From: Dimorphilus gyrociliatus
Taxonomy: Eukaryota; Annelida; Polychaeta; Dinophilidae
DNA: 64,000 bases
Assembly (NCBI GenBank): GCA_904063045.1
Contig: CAJFCJ010000009.1
Location: 1,922,968-1,986,967 of the forward strand
Reading direction: 5' to 3'
The translations under genes were made by a program, and so were the position numbers. The notes under the pieces were generated by a model. The model did not search any database. It saw only the letters and a list, made by a program, of their open reading frames with translations, and had not been told where the DNA came from. Of the stretch, positions 1 through 12,297 are shown piece after piece (positions within the stretch are counted from its first letter, which is position 1; every line of letters starts with the position of its first letter).

Positions 1-165
1 ATTTACAAATCCAGAAATCTTGTTTCTTAGCCTCTTGCTGGGGATGATTGCAATTTCCTCGCAGATTCTCTTATTAGTATGAAAATCCATGGTAAGACGA
101 GTGTAATATTTTTCAATAATTACACGGGCGGCTTTTTTTACGGTTTTGGTTCTTACACGACCCAT
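1..165 (-). CDS. RPS17: 40S ribosomal protein S17, 5' part (55 codons, cut by window edge)
   Basis: The minus strand reads an open frame from the ATG at 163-165 to the window edge. It begins [20 protein letters not shown] and continues with [22 protein letters not shown] and RLRNKISG, which matches the highly conserved N-terminus of eukaryotic small-subunit protein S17 residue for residue over most of its length. S17 (eS17) is a structural protein of the 40S ribosomal subunit. No intron interrupts the 165 bases seen; the remaining roughly 80 codons would lie beyond position 1. Upstream, on the minus strand, there are short pyrimidine runs that could serve as a 5'-TOP start (for example near 190-200) and an AAAATGGCC motif at 299-307. 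The transcription start itself cannot be fixed. Confidence 0.95.
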   Translation of the reverse strand, partial: MGRVRTKTVKKAARVIIEKYYTRLTMDFHTNKRICEEIAIIPSKRLRNKISGFVN

Positions 166-1002
166 TTTTTTTTAAATTTTGATTGTGAACAAGGCACGAC
201 AGAGAGCGGCGTGGATAAAAGAACGATATTTCGTGAGACATGCCGGTCATTGGCTTTCTATATTTTTAATAATGGCTGGTATATTGTAGAGTGTTAGCGG
301 CCATTTTGATACTTTATATTTTCAACTTCTATAAAATGAAAAATTGTCTCTATAACCTGGTTCAGTAGTCCCACTCGAAATAGACTTGCTACAAACAAAA
401 ATAAAATACCAAACCTGAATTTTCTACATTCTGAAACTTTATAAGTAACTATAAGTTGTATTAGCATCTGTTACATTAGATTCGTTGAGTTTGGATAACC
501 AGATTGACAGATAAAATATGGAATTGAAGTTTCGCCTTGTTCAATTACGCTAAAAACATGGGACATTTAACTATTGATAGATACTTAAAACAATATATGT
601 AATATTCTAATAATCAGCAATTAAAGAATTTTTTTCTTCATATTTCCTCCTTCCTTAAAATTCAAGTGGAAAATAAAAAAACTTTAAATTTTACTTCGCC
701 CGTAAAGCTAATATCCAGCTGCCCACTGTCTATTCGAAATCTTAATGAAATATCGTTAAAATTTTATGATTTACTTTTAAGTTATAGGGCTAATAAGGTT
801 TTTTTCTTGGAAACCGACATCTTAAACTAAATATTTCATTTCAAGTAAGAATACTTCCATTTAAAGTAGTTCCTCTTTGAAGAGTAATGAATTACTATCT
901 GTATTTGTAATCATTTTTATTGTAAAATCGTCTAATACTGACTCAACAGGTAAGAAAAACATTAACCAATAGCACCTTGAAGATGAGTTACTAATGACTT
1001 TA
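166..1002. other. Intergenic: RPS17 promoter/5'UTR and LARGE 3'UTR
   Basis: 837 bases between the RPS17 start and the LARGE stop, both on the minus strand. The part near RPS17 is relatively GC-rich and carries an AAAATGGCC (YY1-like) motif. The rest is AT-rich, presumably 3'UTR of LARGE; no credible coding exon is seen. Confidence 0.6.
299..307 (-). promoter_or_regulatory. YY1-like AAAATGGCC motif upstream of RPS17
   Basis: On the minus strand the bases read AAAATGGCC, containing the CCAT core recognised by YY1/Pho proteins. It lies about 135-140 bases upstream of the RPS17 ATG. The same core occurs twice, inverted, in the ashwin/Rab9 divergent promoter. Function is inferred from the motif only. 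Confidence 0.3.
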
Positions 1003-4000
1003 TCATTCTGGTACGTATTTGGCAGCTTTAGCACCATACTTTTCAAACAAATCGTTGTAAAATTCTGCTTTAAGGGTTTTTAAACATCTAAAAAATATAT
1101 AAATATTTAACAAATATTTCATAACTCCTTTATAAAACACTTACTTTCTGTATAAGGAACTAGATCGAAATTTAGCAATATCTAAGCTTGGGGCATGCGG
1201 CATGTGAATCATAAATGCATTCGGTAGTACTATAAATTCAAACCTAAAAGTTCATATATTATTAAATATAATATTTATAGAGTATTTGAAGGAAATGAAA
1301 AAAGGTATAGTTACTCTGCAGCGTCCAAACTGAGAGCGTGAGAAACTTTATTCCATCCAAATCCCACAAAACGCCTATCGTATGCCGGAATTTGATCAAC
1401 TTTCATTACCAAGTATGGTTCGAAATCTCTTTCCCATTCGACTTGATAAGGAGTTGTTGCAGTTCGCCATTTGTTAAATTGAGTAGGAGCATGGCCACGA
1501 GGCCAAACATGATATCTAAATGTAAATAAAGAGCCAACGTCCAATTGAGCTAAAAGGTCGGTCTTGGAGGTGGGAAAGTTGAAGCGATACCGTTGTGTTT
1601 CAAAGGCTGGTACAACTAATGCCTATTGAATAACGACAGTAAGTAGATTTAGGATTAAGAAGTTCGTTAAATTTATCTAAGCTTACTTTTTTAGCATTAG
1701 AGCTAACTTCTAATTCAACAACAGTTTTTCGTAAATAATCATATAAACCATACATAGGCAAAAAGTCTATATCGGCTAAGAAAACGAACGGTGTTCGAAC
1801 TTGTCTCAGAGCAACATTTCTCAAGTGGTTTACAGGATAAAATTGTCCATCTTTATAAACAATATGATAGCCTATATTTCTTCTTGACATTAATATTGAG
1901 GATGCTAGGGCGAACCGCAAAAATTGCTGAGCTTCGCCATCAGACATATAAAGAGCTATTGACATTGGTCCTTGCCAATGTTTACAAATCGTTTCCAACA
2001 TTTGCAGACGATCCATTGAAAGTTGGGCCACTAAAGTGACATCGTTTTCAATGGGTACATAATCATAATCCAGGTAATACAAATGGGTTCTATAAATAAG
2101 AATTCCCTCTCGTCGGAACTCAAAGCAGTCATCATCCTCATTCAAAGTAGATATTTTTTTCTCAATTATAGCTAATGGTTTATTCTGACCTGTACAACCA
2201 AATAATTCTCTACGTAATAGATTTCCATCGTATTCCAAAAACGTTAGATATAAATTTCGAAAAAATTCTATATGTTGATTTTTAACTTTAACTTTCCTAG
2301 GAGAATTCCAATGAATAACCTGTTTTTTGAGTAATTTAATTAAAATTTCTCAAAGGAATACATTTAATAACCTTGAGATCCGAAACATCAGAATAACAAT
2401 GGTGACTTCGAGTGTTATCGCTTAATTGTACATTCCATTGGCAGGGTAATGTGTATACAAGATGAGGATATTGTTTGAAAACAGCATTAAAAATGTCCTT
2501 AAGAAGGAAAGATTAAATGTATACTGAGTTAATATGTATATTTGAGATCATACCTGATCAGCTAGCGCCGTAGAGAGAAGAGTTATCAATTCACGTTCTG
2601 CTATAGTACGCCAAACTTTCATCCACGAGATATCCCTTAACTTTTTTAAATCCATAAGTATAACCCCGGTGTTAAAACCTCTCCCCTAATTTCGATATAT
2701 AATTAATACACTACATTTTCAACTATCATTTTACTAATTGTACAAACCAATGCAGGCCATGGGTGATGATTTCTCCATAATTTACCTAAATACCAATCGC
2801 TTTGATTTTCAACTAGACCGATAGATTGCCTTTTTGAGAACTTTAGAAACATTTTCCATAGCTCAGCTATATCAGTAGCAAATGTTATATCGGTATCCAA
2901 AACGATAACTTTCTCAAGAGTTTTGTTTAAGGTTTTGGGTAAGGTTAATTTCATAAGACCGTAGACTCCGGAATAATGTGTATTTGGAATCCATTGTATT
3001 TCAGGCTATAAATTTCGTAAAAAGTAGAAAATTTAATTAGATATCAAGTTGATCAATACTATTCAATTATTTAGATGAAAATTTTTCACAAATAGCAAAA
3101 CACGGCAAATGATCAAAACAATTGAAAATAAGTCTATGTAAATGATAACAAATTAGTGGTTGATAAATGATAAGGAATTCGATAATACTTCAACAAACGA
3201 CAAAAATTACTCCAATATTTGTTTTTTTTTCATGCTGCTACTATACCTTCAAATCATCTGCTAAATACAGTGAAACCTCCACTGTTAACGAAGAGAAAAT
3301 ATCACGAAAACCAAATCAATGTGAGTAGAAGATTATATTATTTATAAAAAAAGTAATAGAAAAACTTACAAGCCGGAACTGCCCATGTTTCAAATACGCT
3401 CTGCAATATTAATCTAGCTGCCGGGTCCGAAATAAGGTGAATATGTAAGGGGTTGCGACGATAAAATAGAACGCTCTTTATCAGAGTAACAACGTCCCTG
3501 CTTGAGTTATACCGTGCGCAAACGATAGCGATATGAATGACCTTAAGAAAAAATTTACATTTAATAATATTAATCCATGTATTTGCCGAATTTTCTTACT
3601 TCGCATTTATTAATTCCATGACTGCTGGTAAAACAAGAATGGTTTCCAGAGTCGTATTTATTAGCAATTTGTGCTTTAATATCCCTGAAATGACATAAAA
3701 AGGATATGTGTCTTGAACAAATAATAAATATTGATTACAACCTAATGTTCTTTTTTAGAATATAATTTTCTTCCATCAATTGTCTTATAAAGATTTGTTG
3801 CTTCTTTCTTGCTTTGGTATCTGAAGCAAAAAGGAAATTTTTAGCATCTGGAAAAAATTAAGGTTCTCTATACCTGTAGTTTTCTTTTTTGAGTGAAAAC
3901 TCCATAAAGCTATCAAGACAAACAATGCTGACAAACCAAGCAGAACGAACCATTTCTTCTTTATTCTCATATTAATAACAACTCTAAGAACTTTATACAT
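1003..4000 (-). CDS. LARGE1: LARGE-type bifunctional xylosyl-/glucuronyltransferase
   Basis: About 12 exons on the minus strand. A short cytoplasmic tail and signal anchor ([19 protein letters not shown]) mark a type II Golgi enzyme; the second Met, MRIKKKWF, is an alternative start. The first catalytic domain (GT8-like, exons from about 3540 to 2290) contains [34 protein letters not shown] with its Dx[21 protein letters not shown] and LADQDIFNAV. The second (GT49-like, about 2240-1003) contains [35 protein letters not shown] with its Dx[27 protein letters not shown] and [11 protein letters not shown]. In animals LARGE polymerises the Xyl-GlcA matriglycan on alpha-dystroglycan. Both DxD motifs are present, so both activities look intact. 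Exon 1 is 3874-4000. The stop is the TGA ending at 1003, in the last exon encoding [18 protein letters not shown]. Confidence 0.93.
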
Positions 4001-4707
4001 TTACCCATTCCATTGTATACGTTATCACTTGACTAAATTTTCTGAAATGATTAGAAAGAGTGAAAGTCCATTAATTAAAATTCAAACAGATAGACTGTCA
4101 TGTTGTACATTTCGTATAAAAACGTATCTTTTATTTAAATACTAGAAAACAGCTTATTAGATAAAACGGAATACGTCGTTATCTTTAAAAAACGCTCTTT
4201 TCAAAATACGAAAATAAAAATAAGCACTTCCGGTTTACCCTGATAGCACGTTCATAACATCTATTCAAACGCTCTAATTTAAAAATCTTCTCCAATCACG
4301 ATTGTTGAACGTTTTATCTACCCTAATCTTTTAAATAATTTTATATTATGATAGTTTTCAAATTTTATCACTAGTAAAACGTTGAAAATGAGAAGATTAT
4401 CTACTTTCTTTTAAAGTCTAAAAATTACTTTAAAGTGTCAAGTACTTTATAAATGGTCATTTATTTATTAAAATTCTGTTGAACAATAAATCAAAAGCCT
4501 AACTGGCTACAAACTTTTGAAATTAAAGTAATATATCTTCCTTCAATTACTGATAAACGATTTCCATATAACTGTGTCTAATTATATCTTTGCTAGTTTT
4601 TAAGCGTGGACTTCACTTTTGGAATTTTATAAAGATAAATAAAGCAAAAACGAAAATAAGATTTGGCTTCAAATGTATTAGTGATAAGTAATTATCATTA
4701 TATTCTT
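4001..4707. other. Intergenic: LARGE promoter side and ESD 3'UTR
   Basis: 707 AT-rich bases between the LARGE start and the ESD stop, both minus-strand genes. No coding exon, RNA gene or repeat array is recognised. Confidence 0.6.
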
Positions 4708-5741
4708 TTATAGTTTTCCATTTAAGACTTGAGAATGATGCTTAATATGATCTTCAATGAATGTTGCAATAAAGAAATAACTATGATCGTATTCCTGTAC
4801 AGATAATTTGAATAAATAAATTTTCGTTTTATAAATTAATAAAGAGATTTATCTTACATTTTGCATTCTAATAGTCACTGGTAGATTTTTATCGGAACAA
4901 ACTTTCTCCAAATTTTCAGGAAGAAGCTGTTTTTGGAGAAGAAAAGAATCTGCTTTTCCTTGATCAACTAAAATTGGTATTTTTAGAGAACCATTAAAGT
5001 TCTTAGCCATTTCACAAGCATCGTAGTTCTTGAAAAATACTCAACTTAAATGAAAGTGTCAATTTGAATTAATATAAATATACCTTCCAAGTTTCCTTGT
5101 TTTGTCCCAAGTACCCGTTAAAAGCTTTTTGACCCCATGGACATTCAATCGGATTACAAATAGGAGCAAAGGCGGAAACGCTCTTAAACTTATCAGCGTT
5201 TTTGAAAAATATTGTTAAAGCCCCATGTCCGCCCATACTGTGACCCATAATAGAAGCATTACTAGTGTCAACAGGGAAGTTTCCACCAATAATTTTTGGT
5301 AGTTCTTCAGTTATGTAAGAGTACATCCTATAATTATTTCTCCATTTTTCTTCAGTTGCATCAACATAGAAACCGGCTCCGGTTCCAAAATCCCACGACT
5401 CTTCTTCTCCTTCGATATTACATCCTCGAGGACTGGTGTCGGGTGCGACTATTGCAATACCCTCTTCATTGGCATATTTCTGAGCCCCTGCTTTTGTAAC
5501 GAAATTTTGCTCAGTGCAAGTTAAACCAGACAGCCAATAAATAACTGGAACTTTTTTGGTTTCCGATGTTTGTGGGAGGTAAATTCCAAAGTTCATCTTA
5601 CACTTAAGGACTGAACTATGAAAAGCATTCAATTATTATCTTACAAATACACAAAATACTTGAAGACAAAAACCTTTCATGGCTAAAGACCTTTTGCCAT
5701 CCCGAAAACATACGAACTTTGGACACTTCTATTAATCCCAT
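4708..5741 (-). CDS. ESD: S-formylglutathione hydrolase (esterase D)
   Basis: Four or so exons on the minus strand. The start ATG at 5739-5741 gives [20 protein letters not shown], which aligns with the N-terminus of esterase D. The main exon (about 5615-5085) encodes [54 protein letters not shown], the nucleophile elbow [11 protein letters not shown] and [15 protein letters not shown]. The last exon supplies the catalytic His in [20 protein letters not shown] and ends LNGKL. An alpha/beta-hydrolase Ser-Asp-His triad is expected; the Ser and His are plainly visible, and the Asp would be in the preceding exon (ILVDQGKAD). The enzyme converts S-formylglutathione to formate and glutathione in cytosolic formaldehyde detoxification. 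Length (about 280 aa) is normal. Confidence 0.95.
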
Positions 5742-6337
5742 TTTCTATAAAATTTGGAAAAGATGCAAATATATGGAATTATAATAACAATCGAATTAGT
5801 ATGTTATATAACATCTTTCTATTACCTTTCTTAAAGAATAACAAAAAAATTTGTGAGTAGCCGAGATTAGAGTGATAGGAAAAAATGAGTGTTTTTCATA
5901 TTTTACTAAGATAACTGGTAGTAAATAATTTGATAATAAAGGCATTACAAGCAATGGTTTATTATCATAAACTTTTTTTAGATACAAAACTGTCTTAAAT
6001 TAAGGTCAAAATATATCATATCAAAATTTCCATTTAAGATGTTCTTATGCATGTTTAAAACTTTTTGAGATAGTATAAAGTATCTATCATTGAAGTATAG
6101 TTTTCGCTTAAAGGAGATATTTTTAAACATTACTATCTAGATCAAAGATTTTATGTATTCATAGAATAAGTATTACCAACTAACAAATAAGTCCGATAAA
6201 TAATTTGACTATTTTCTCATATCAAGCATTTTGCTGTTTTCCAAGTAATAGTTATAAAAGCAACAATAACAAAGAATAAAAATGAGCCAGTTCACTTTAA
6301 CACAGAAAATAAGTATTTCCTTAATATGTTTGCAGGT
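5742..6337. other. Intergenic: ESD promoter and ashwin 3'UTR
   Basis: 596 AT-rich bases between two minus-strand genes. Nothing coding or structured is recognised. Confidence 0.55.
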
Positions 6338-6992
6338 TTAAGGATAGGTTATCTTCTTAATTTTCCCGTTGATTGGTGAAGATTCAAGCGATTCATCCAT
6401 CTGTCAATATTTAAAAAAGTTTATGCTAGTAAAATATATTTCTTTTGATAAATAAACCTGTCGTTTGCTTGATTTTCCTGGACTACTGAGTTGTATTACT
6501 TTTCTGTCCTTATTTATTTGAGAGGGCGGAATACATTTTTGACTTTCAGGTGTGAATGGAACAAATAGCCTTGGTGATTCTTTACTGGAGTATTTTAAAT
6601 GAAGTTTTTAATAAATTATTTAATATTAATGGAGCTATTTCTGTTTATTTGAAATAGAAAATTTGAGTAACCTTGATAATTTAGCCTTTTTGACAGAGAA
6701 TTCATTTTCATCTGCCTGCTGGCTCTTTCTCTTATTGATATTTTTTTTCCCTCTTCTATTTTCTCTATATTGTCGTTGCGGTTGGGGTAAAATGTGAGCT
6801 TTAAATAATTCTAACAAGACCGCTTTATCTTCAGATTCAAGTTTTATTTGCCGCTGTTTCAAGTAAATGTGTATTGTAGGAAGAAGAGATTAAAATTTTA
6901 AGTACCTTTGTAAGAACAGCTACAATTTGCTCCTGAGTTAGTAACTCAGGGTGCATTATGTCTAAATTCGTACAATCTCCAGGATCATTCAT
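6338..6992 (-). CDS. C2orf49: Ashwin family protein
   Basis: Minus strand, four exons read by eye. Exon 1, from the ATG at 6990-6992, encodes MNDPGDCTNLDIMHPELLTQ and ends before the GT at about 6906. Exon 2 (to 6672) encodes KAVLLELFKAHILPQPQRQY followed by the basic stretch RENRRGKKNINKRK. Exon 3 encodes SKESPRLFVPFTP and DRKVIQLSSPGKSSK. The last exon is MDESLESSPINGKIKKITYP. The HPELL motif, the L-x-HxxPLPQR-like motif followed by a basic patch, and the terminal K-I-x-x-x-T-x-P ending are the signature of ashwin (C2orf49), a small nuclear protein reported with the tRNA-ligase (RTCB) complex in vertebrates. It is shorter (about 150 aa) than the vertebrate protein (about 230 aa), with the low-complexity middle reduced. 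Confidence 0.8.
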
Positions 6993-7865
6993 AATGCCGG
7001 ATATCAAAATAAGAAACGAAATCTGATATTAGTTGTATTGAGTGACAAAAACTGGTAATTGTTTTACCCTAAAGTACAGTACTGCTACACTGGTTATATA
7101 AAAATGGCCGACAATAGTTCACTTAAGGTAGCCATTTTAAACGTTATTTTAATATTTTTAAAATTTCTCCCTCTTTTAATAAAATACAACTTTTCTAACC
7201 ATGTGGTTTTTTTATAAATAAAAATGTGGAATAAAGTTTTAATAAAGTCTTCAGATTTCGTTAAACTTGGGAAGAAACTATTAAACTGATCAGGAAGTCC
7301 TAGATAACTTGAAACAACGAAGAGATTACTCGTTGCTAGAGATTAAAATTTTATGATGAAATGATGGGTAATAGCGTTTCATTGCAATGGTTTGTCATCA
7401 TTTAGTAATTTTATTATTATTAAAATAATATCTGTTCATAGAATGTTTAACAGACTAATACTAGGTTATATTCTCAACCCTTTCTACAGTGATTATTTAA
7501 ATTGTAGCCAAAAGAGGGCGACCGGGGAAATATATTCCTATAGGTGGAACTGTCCATGTTCTAGTTCCGGTTCTGTGGAGGCGTCGAAGCAGAAAAGTTA
7601 AAAACAGTAAAATTTATTCTACTAGTTAAACACCGAACAGATCCGCTAATTAAAATATAGTAATATAAAAATAATTGAATTGATATCTAATTTGTAATAA
7701 TTGATGTTGATGTTAATGTTGAATATAGATAAAAACAAACTAATCATAATTTGTTTATTTACATATACGTAGCTTCCGTACTAAGAACGAAATACCTGTC
7801 ATAAGGCTCTGATCCAGGATCAAGGAAAGGTACTTTCGGACACGATAAGGATTTGTGAAGCAGAT
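6993..7865. other. Divergent ashwin/Rab9 intergenic region
   Basis: 873 bases between head-to-head genes. Near ashwin there is an inverted pair AAAATGGC/GCCATTTT (7101-7138). Around 7505-7600 lies a GC-richer island open in two plus-strand frames, with no recognisable protein. The last about 100 bases are likely Rab9 5'UTR. Confidence 0.5.
7101..7138. promoter_or_regulatory. Inverted pair of YY1-like motifs in the ashwin/Rab9 promoter
   Basis: AAAATGGC at 7101-7108 and its exact reverse complement GCCATTTT at 7131-7138, 22 bases apart and about 110-145 bases upstream of the ashwin ATG. The CCAT core is the YY1/Pho recognition core. An mRNA hairpin is an alternative reading. Function is inferred. 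Confidence 0.3.
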
Positions 7866-8570
7866 ATGTCATCCAAAAGCTCAGCGAACAAAAGTCGCAT
7901 ATTAAAGGTATTTTACCGTGTCACGATAATATGACTAATGTTATGGTAACATTCTATAATTCCTCTGTAGATTGTTTTGGTTGGTGACGGTGGTGTTGGA
8001 AAGAGTTCATTAATAACAAGATATGTCAAGAATGAATTTAATGTAAATTGTTTTCACACCATTGGAGTAGAATTTCTAAAAAAAGATGTATCATATCAAG
8101 GAGTCACATACGCCCTGCAGATATGGGACACAGCAGGTCAGGAGCTTTTCAAGAGCTTACGAACACCCTTTTACAGAGGATCGGATGCTTGTTTTCTGAC
8201 TTATTCGGTTGACGACGAAAATTCATTTAAAAACTTACAAACTTGGAAAGAGGAATTCTTGCAGTATGCTAAAATCGGCGAGGATCAATCTTTTCCATTT
8301 GTCGTACTAGGAAATAAAGTTGACATTGACCCTTATGAACGTAAAGTTGACCTGCAGACAGCCGTAGATTACTGTGATAAACAAAGAATACTGCACTTTG
8401 AAACAAGTGCTAAAAGTTCAGCTAACGTTGAAGCAGCATTCATGAAAATTGTCCAAACCATTGCCGAATTTGATAGGTCTAATTATTTGTCAAGTAATAC
8501 AATGAAAACTAGTACAATTAACTTACAGAAAATGGAGAAAAAAAGTGACAGTGAAAGAGCCTGTTGTTAG
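7866..8570 (+). CDS. RAB9A: Rab9 small GTPase
   Basis: Two exons: 7866-7907 (MSSKSSANKSRILK) and 7971-8570, split by a 63-bp intron; 213 aa. G-box motifs are all visible: GDGGVGKSS (P-loop), T of FHTIGVEF (switch I), WDTAGQE (switch II), GNKVD and ETSAK. The effector stretch FHTIGVEFLKKDV and SLRTPFYRGSDACFLTYSVD are characteristic of Rab9 rather than Rab7. The protein ends ACC, the double-cysteine geranylgeranylation signal. Rab9 directs late endosome to trans-Golgi transport. The start is chosen because it is the first ATG, is joined in frame by a clean intron, and gives the normal short N-terminus. Confidence 0.92.
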
Positions 8571-9477
<907 letters not shown>

Positions 9478-11634
9478 ATGGCATCAATACGAGATTATGA
9501 TCAAATATTATGCATTATTTGCATGTCAAAAATACAAAATCCTTTAATGAGTAGAATATGTGGTCATTCTTATTGTGATACTTGTATTCTTTATCAATTG
9601 GCCGAAAAAGAAGTTGAATCGTGTCCTATTTGTTCGAAAGCGTTAAGCGAAAGAGATTTGGTGGAAAATATACACTTGAAAGACTATTTAAAATTACGCC
9701 AGTTTCATGTTAGTCTGAGACAATGCTCAAAATGTCATTCGGAAGGGATTTGTTCATTTCATAAGTTGTTGCGCAATGAGAACTCATTCGAAGATGACGA
9801 ACTAGCGAAATTAGATTGTTTTGAAAAGACATTGAATGGTGATACTGATAAATTGCCATCATTTAGTATGATAAAAGATGAACTTGAATCAGACAAGCGT
9901 ACATGTCAAATAGATTTGGAAACAGTTCGTAGAGCAGCTAGAGAATGTAATTTAAAACTATCTGAAGAGATGATGGAAGACGGTATAAATATAATTTTTA
10001 TTCTTTATTTATAAAATTAATATAATAAAGCTTTTATTTTATTATAAAGATGAGATTGAAGAATCTAATCCAATGATTGATCGTCATATAGAAGATATTG
10101 AAAAAATTTTGTTATCTTATGGCAGGGAGTTACCATCTTATTTTCAAGATCTTGGTCCTAAAATATGTCAGATATCTACATTTAGTTTCCCTAATTTAGA
10201 AGAAGCTAATGGTAATTCAGATGTAGGAGAAGTAGAACTTTTAAAGCAATTAGATTCTCCACCACCTATCTTGAAGTCTATACCAGATGAAGAGTATAAA
10301 TCAAAACCTGAAGCAGCTTTGAAAGATTATGTTAAATTGTGTTTAGGACATAAGTATATGTCCTCAAAAAATAAGCTAAGTGATTCTCCATCAATAAAAG
10401 AATTGGAAGATGCTTACGAGGAAAAGCAAGCTGAAGAAGCATCTCTTTCTGCCAATAAAAATGTTCGTAAAAGTGATTTTCAAAAAGGTATAGAAAGGAT
10501 TATCTGTGCGGCAATTAGATATTCAAGTTTAGAACAATTATATAAATTTCATGGTACTGTAAATACCAACACAATAACTCCTAGTATTCAAACAATAAGC
10601 TTCAATAGAACTGGAGAGTTGTTTATTGCTGGCGGCACTATGAGATTTGTCAGAGTTTACGAATTTGAAAATATGATAAAATCACCACAGAATTTGGCAC
10701 CTTATGTAAACAATTTCGATTGTCAGCATAGAGTGTTTTCATCTTGTTTCAATCCAGTTGAGGATGCAATCTTTATAACAGGGAATAGTAATGGTGAATT
10801 GACATGGTTCGACTCAGTTCATTGTTTGCAGAAAAGTATGGATAGTCTTGTATCATCTAGTCATTCTCAAAATCATGCTGTATTTTCATTGGATTGGTCT
10901 TCGTGTTTTAAAAATGTTTTGGCTTCCGCTGCAGCTGATTCAATTTTGAAAATATGGGATATCAACATATCAAAGCCAATTGTAAAGAGTATTAAGATAA
11001 AAGTAAGTCAAAACTTTGATAAGATTTAACATATTGATAATAATGCTGTGTTTGATTGAAACAGGATCCGATAAATTGTGTTCACTTCAACCCAGTGGAC
11101 TATACATTATTAGTAGCCACAGATGCCTATTCTATTTTTACACTAGACTTTCGGATGTTGAAGAAAGAATCAAGGAATTTTAAGATTTACGCTCGTAAAA
11201 TACCTTACGCTAAATGGATAGATCGTTCACATTTTTGTACAAGTTCCAATGATGGAACTGTTCGCTTGTGGCATAAAGATCATAACACTCCTCTTATGAA
11301 ATATGAAGATCACAAACTCACTGAAAATTTTACAGGATTTGACGTAAAAGATGATCTAATAGCGGTCGGTAGCGAAGACGCTAAAGTTTACATATACGAC
11401 AAACTATTGTCAAAGTCAATACTATCTCATGAATTTCAATTTTCCACAACCCTTATGCAATTAGGAGGCGACGATATAATAAGTGGTAGCAAATTAAATT
11501 CACTTATTCCTAGATCTATGACATGGAGGCCTAGGGTTTACCACGACGGACGAAATATTTTAGCTGTTGGAACAAGTACCGGCGAAATTCAAATATTATC
11601 ACCAAAAAGAACCTACGAATCAGAAGACAGTTAA
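9478..11634 (+). CDS. COP1: COP1 E3 ubiquitin ligase (RING + coiled coil + WD40)
   Basis: Three exons, 9478-9982, 10050-11002 and 11065-11634, total 675 aa with consistent phases. An N-terminal C3HC4 RING finger is seen around residues 12-55 (CIICMSKIQNPLMSRICGHS, then CDTC and CPIC). A charged helical middle follows. From about residue 340 there is a seven-blade WD40 propeller with NTNTITPSIQTISFNRTGEL, FSLDWSSCFKNVLASAAADS, LKIWDI, CVHFNPVDYTLL, YAKWIDRSHFCTSSNDGTVR and LIAVGSEDAKVYIYDK. The domain order and blade sequences fit COP1, the substrate receptor/E3 that with DET1-DDB1-CUL4 ubiquitinates transcription factors such as c-Jun and ETS proteins. The sequence is more diverged than most in this window, and the propeller's last blade has a short insertion. 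COP1 is kept in vertebrates and many invertebrates but absent from Drosophila melanogaster. Confidence 0.82.
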
Positions 11635-12297
11635 GATAATTAGTTCAATTAAATATTTGAACTTTCGCTAATTTTCTATTGTTAAAGAAGTTGAATTTTT
11701 TTTTTGTTAATTTTAAAAATTTCTCAAGTTATAAAAAATAATGAAAATCATTAAAAAGAATTGAATCTCGTTAAAATACATTGAAATATAGCTTTGTTTA
11801 CCTTTTTTATTATTCCCTTCTATGTACAAATGATGCTTTTAATACTCTCGATATTCCATTAGTTATTTCATAATATGAGTTTCTTCTTGCTTTAGAGTAT
11901 CCTGTAATACTAAAAATTACTATGGCTATTGCTTGATTTTGATTGGCTGGAGGGAGAAAATACTTAAAAAACAATATTTTTTATAAGTTTCAAATTAGAG
12001 ACTATCACGTGATTTGATTACATGATAGGAGCAGACGACATAGTTCGTATAGCGAGAGGAAGTCAAACTTTGCTGAAAACGTTTTTCCACGTTAAGTTAA
12101 CTTTGTTTAACTAAAGATAGAGGTATATGTTTAGTAATTTAAATAAGCTTTATTCGCCTGTAGGCTCTGGAATATTTAGAATAAACGAGTTTTTTTATCA
12201 GCAACTTCACCTTTTATCACTCCAAGTTTGAAAATTTACTAACGTTTACATTTTACCAATTTTTCAGTATTTTCATTAGAGATAATAGCAATAGGTC
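11635..12297. other. Intergenic COP1-TFCP2
   Basis: 663 AT-rich bases between two plus-strand genes. A palindromic TCACGTGA E-box lies at 12005-12012, about 290 bases upstream of the TFCP2 start. No coding signal is seen. Confidence 0.5.

Noticed and set aside
79-297. 72-codon open frame on the plus strand at the left edge
   Set aside because: It is antisense to the RPS17 5' exon and its 5'UTR; the minus strand carries the conserved protein.
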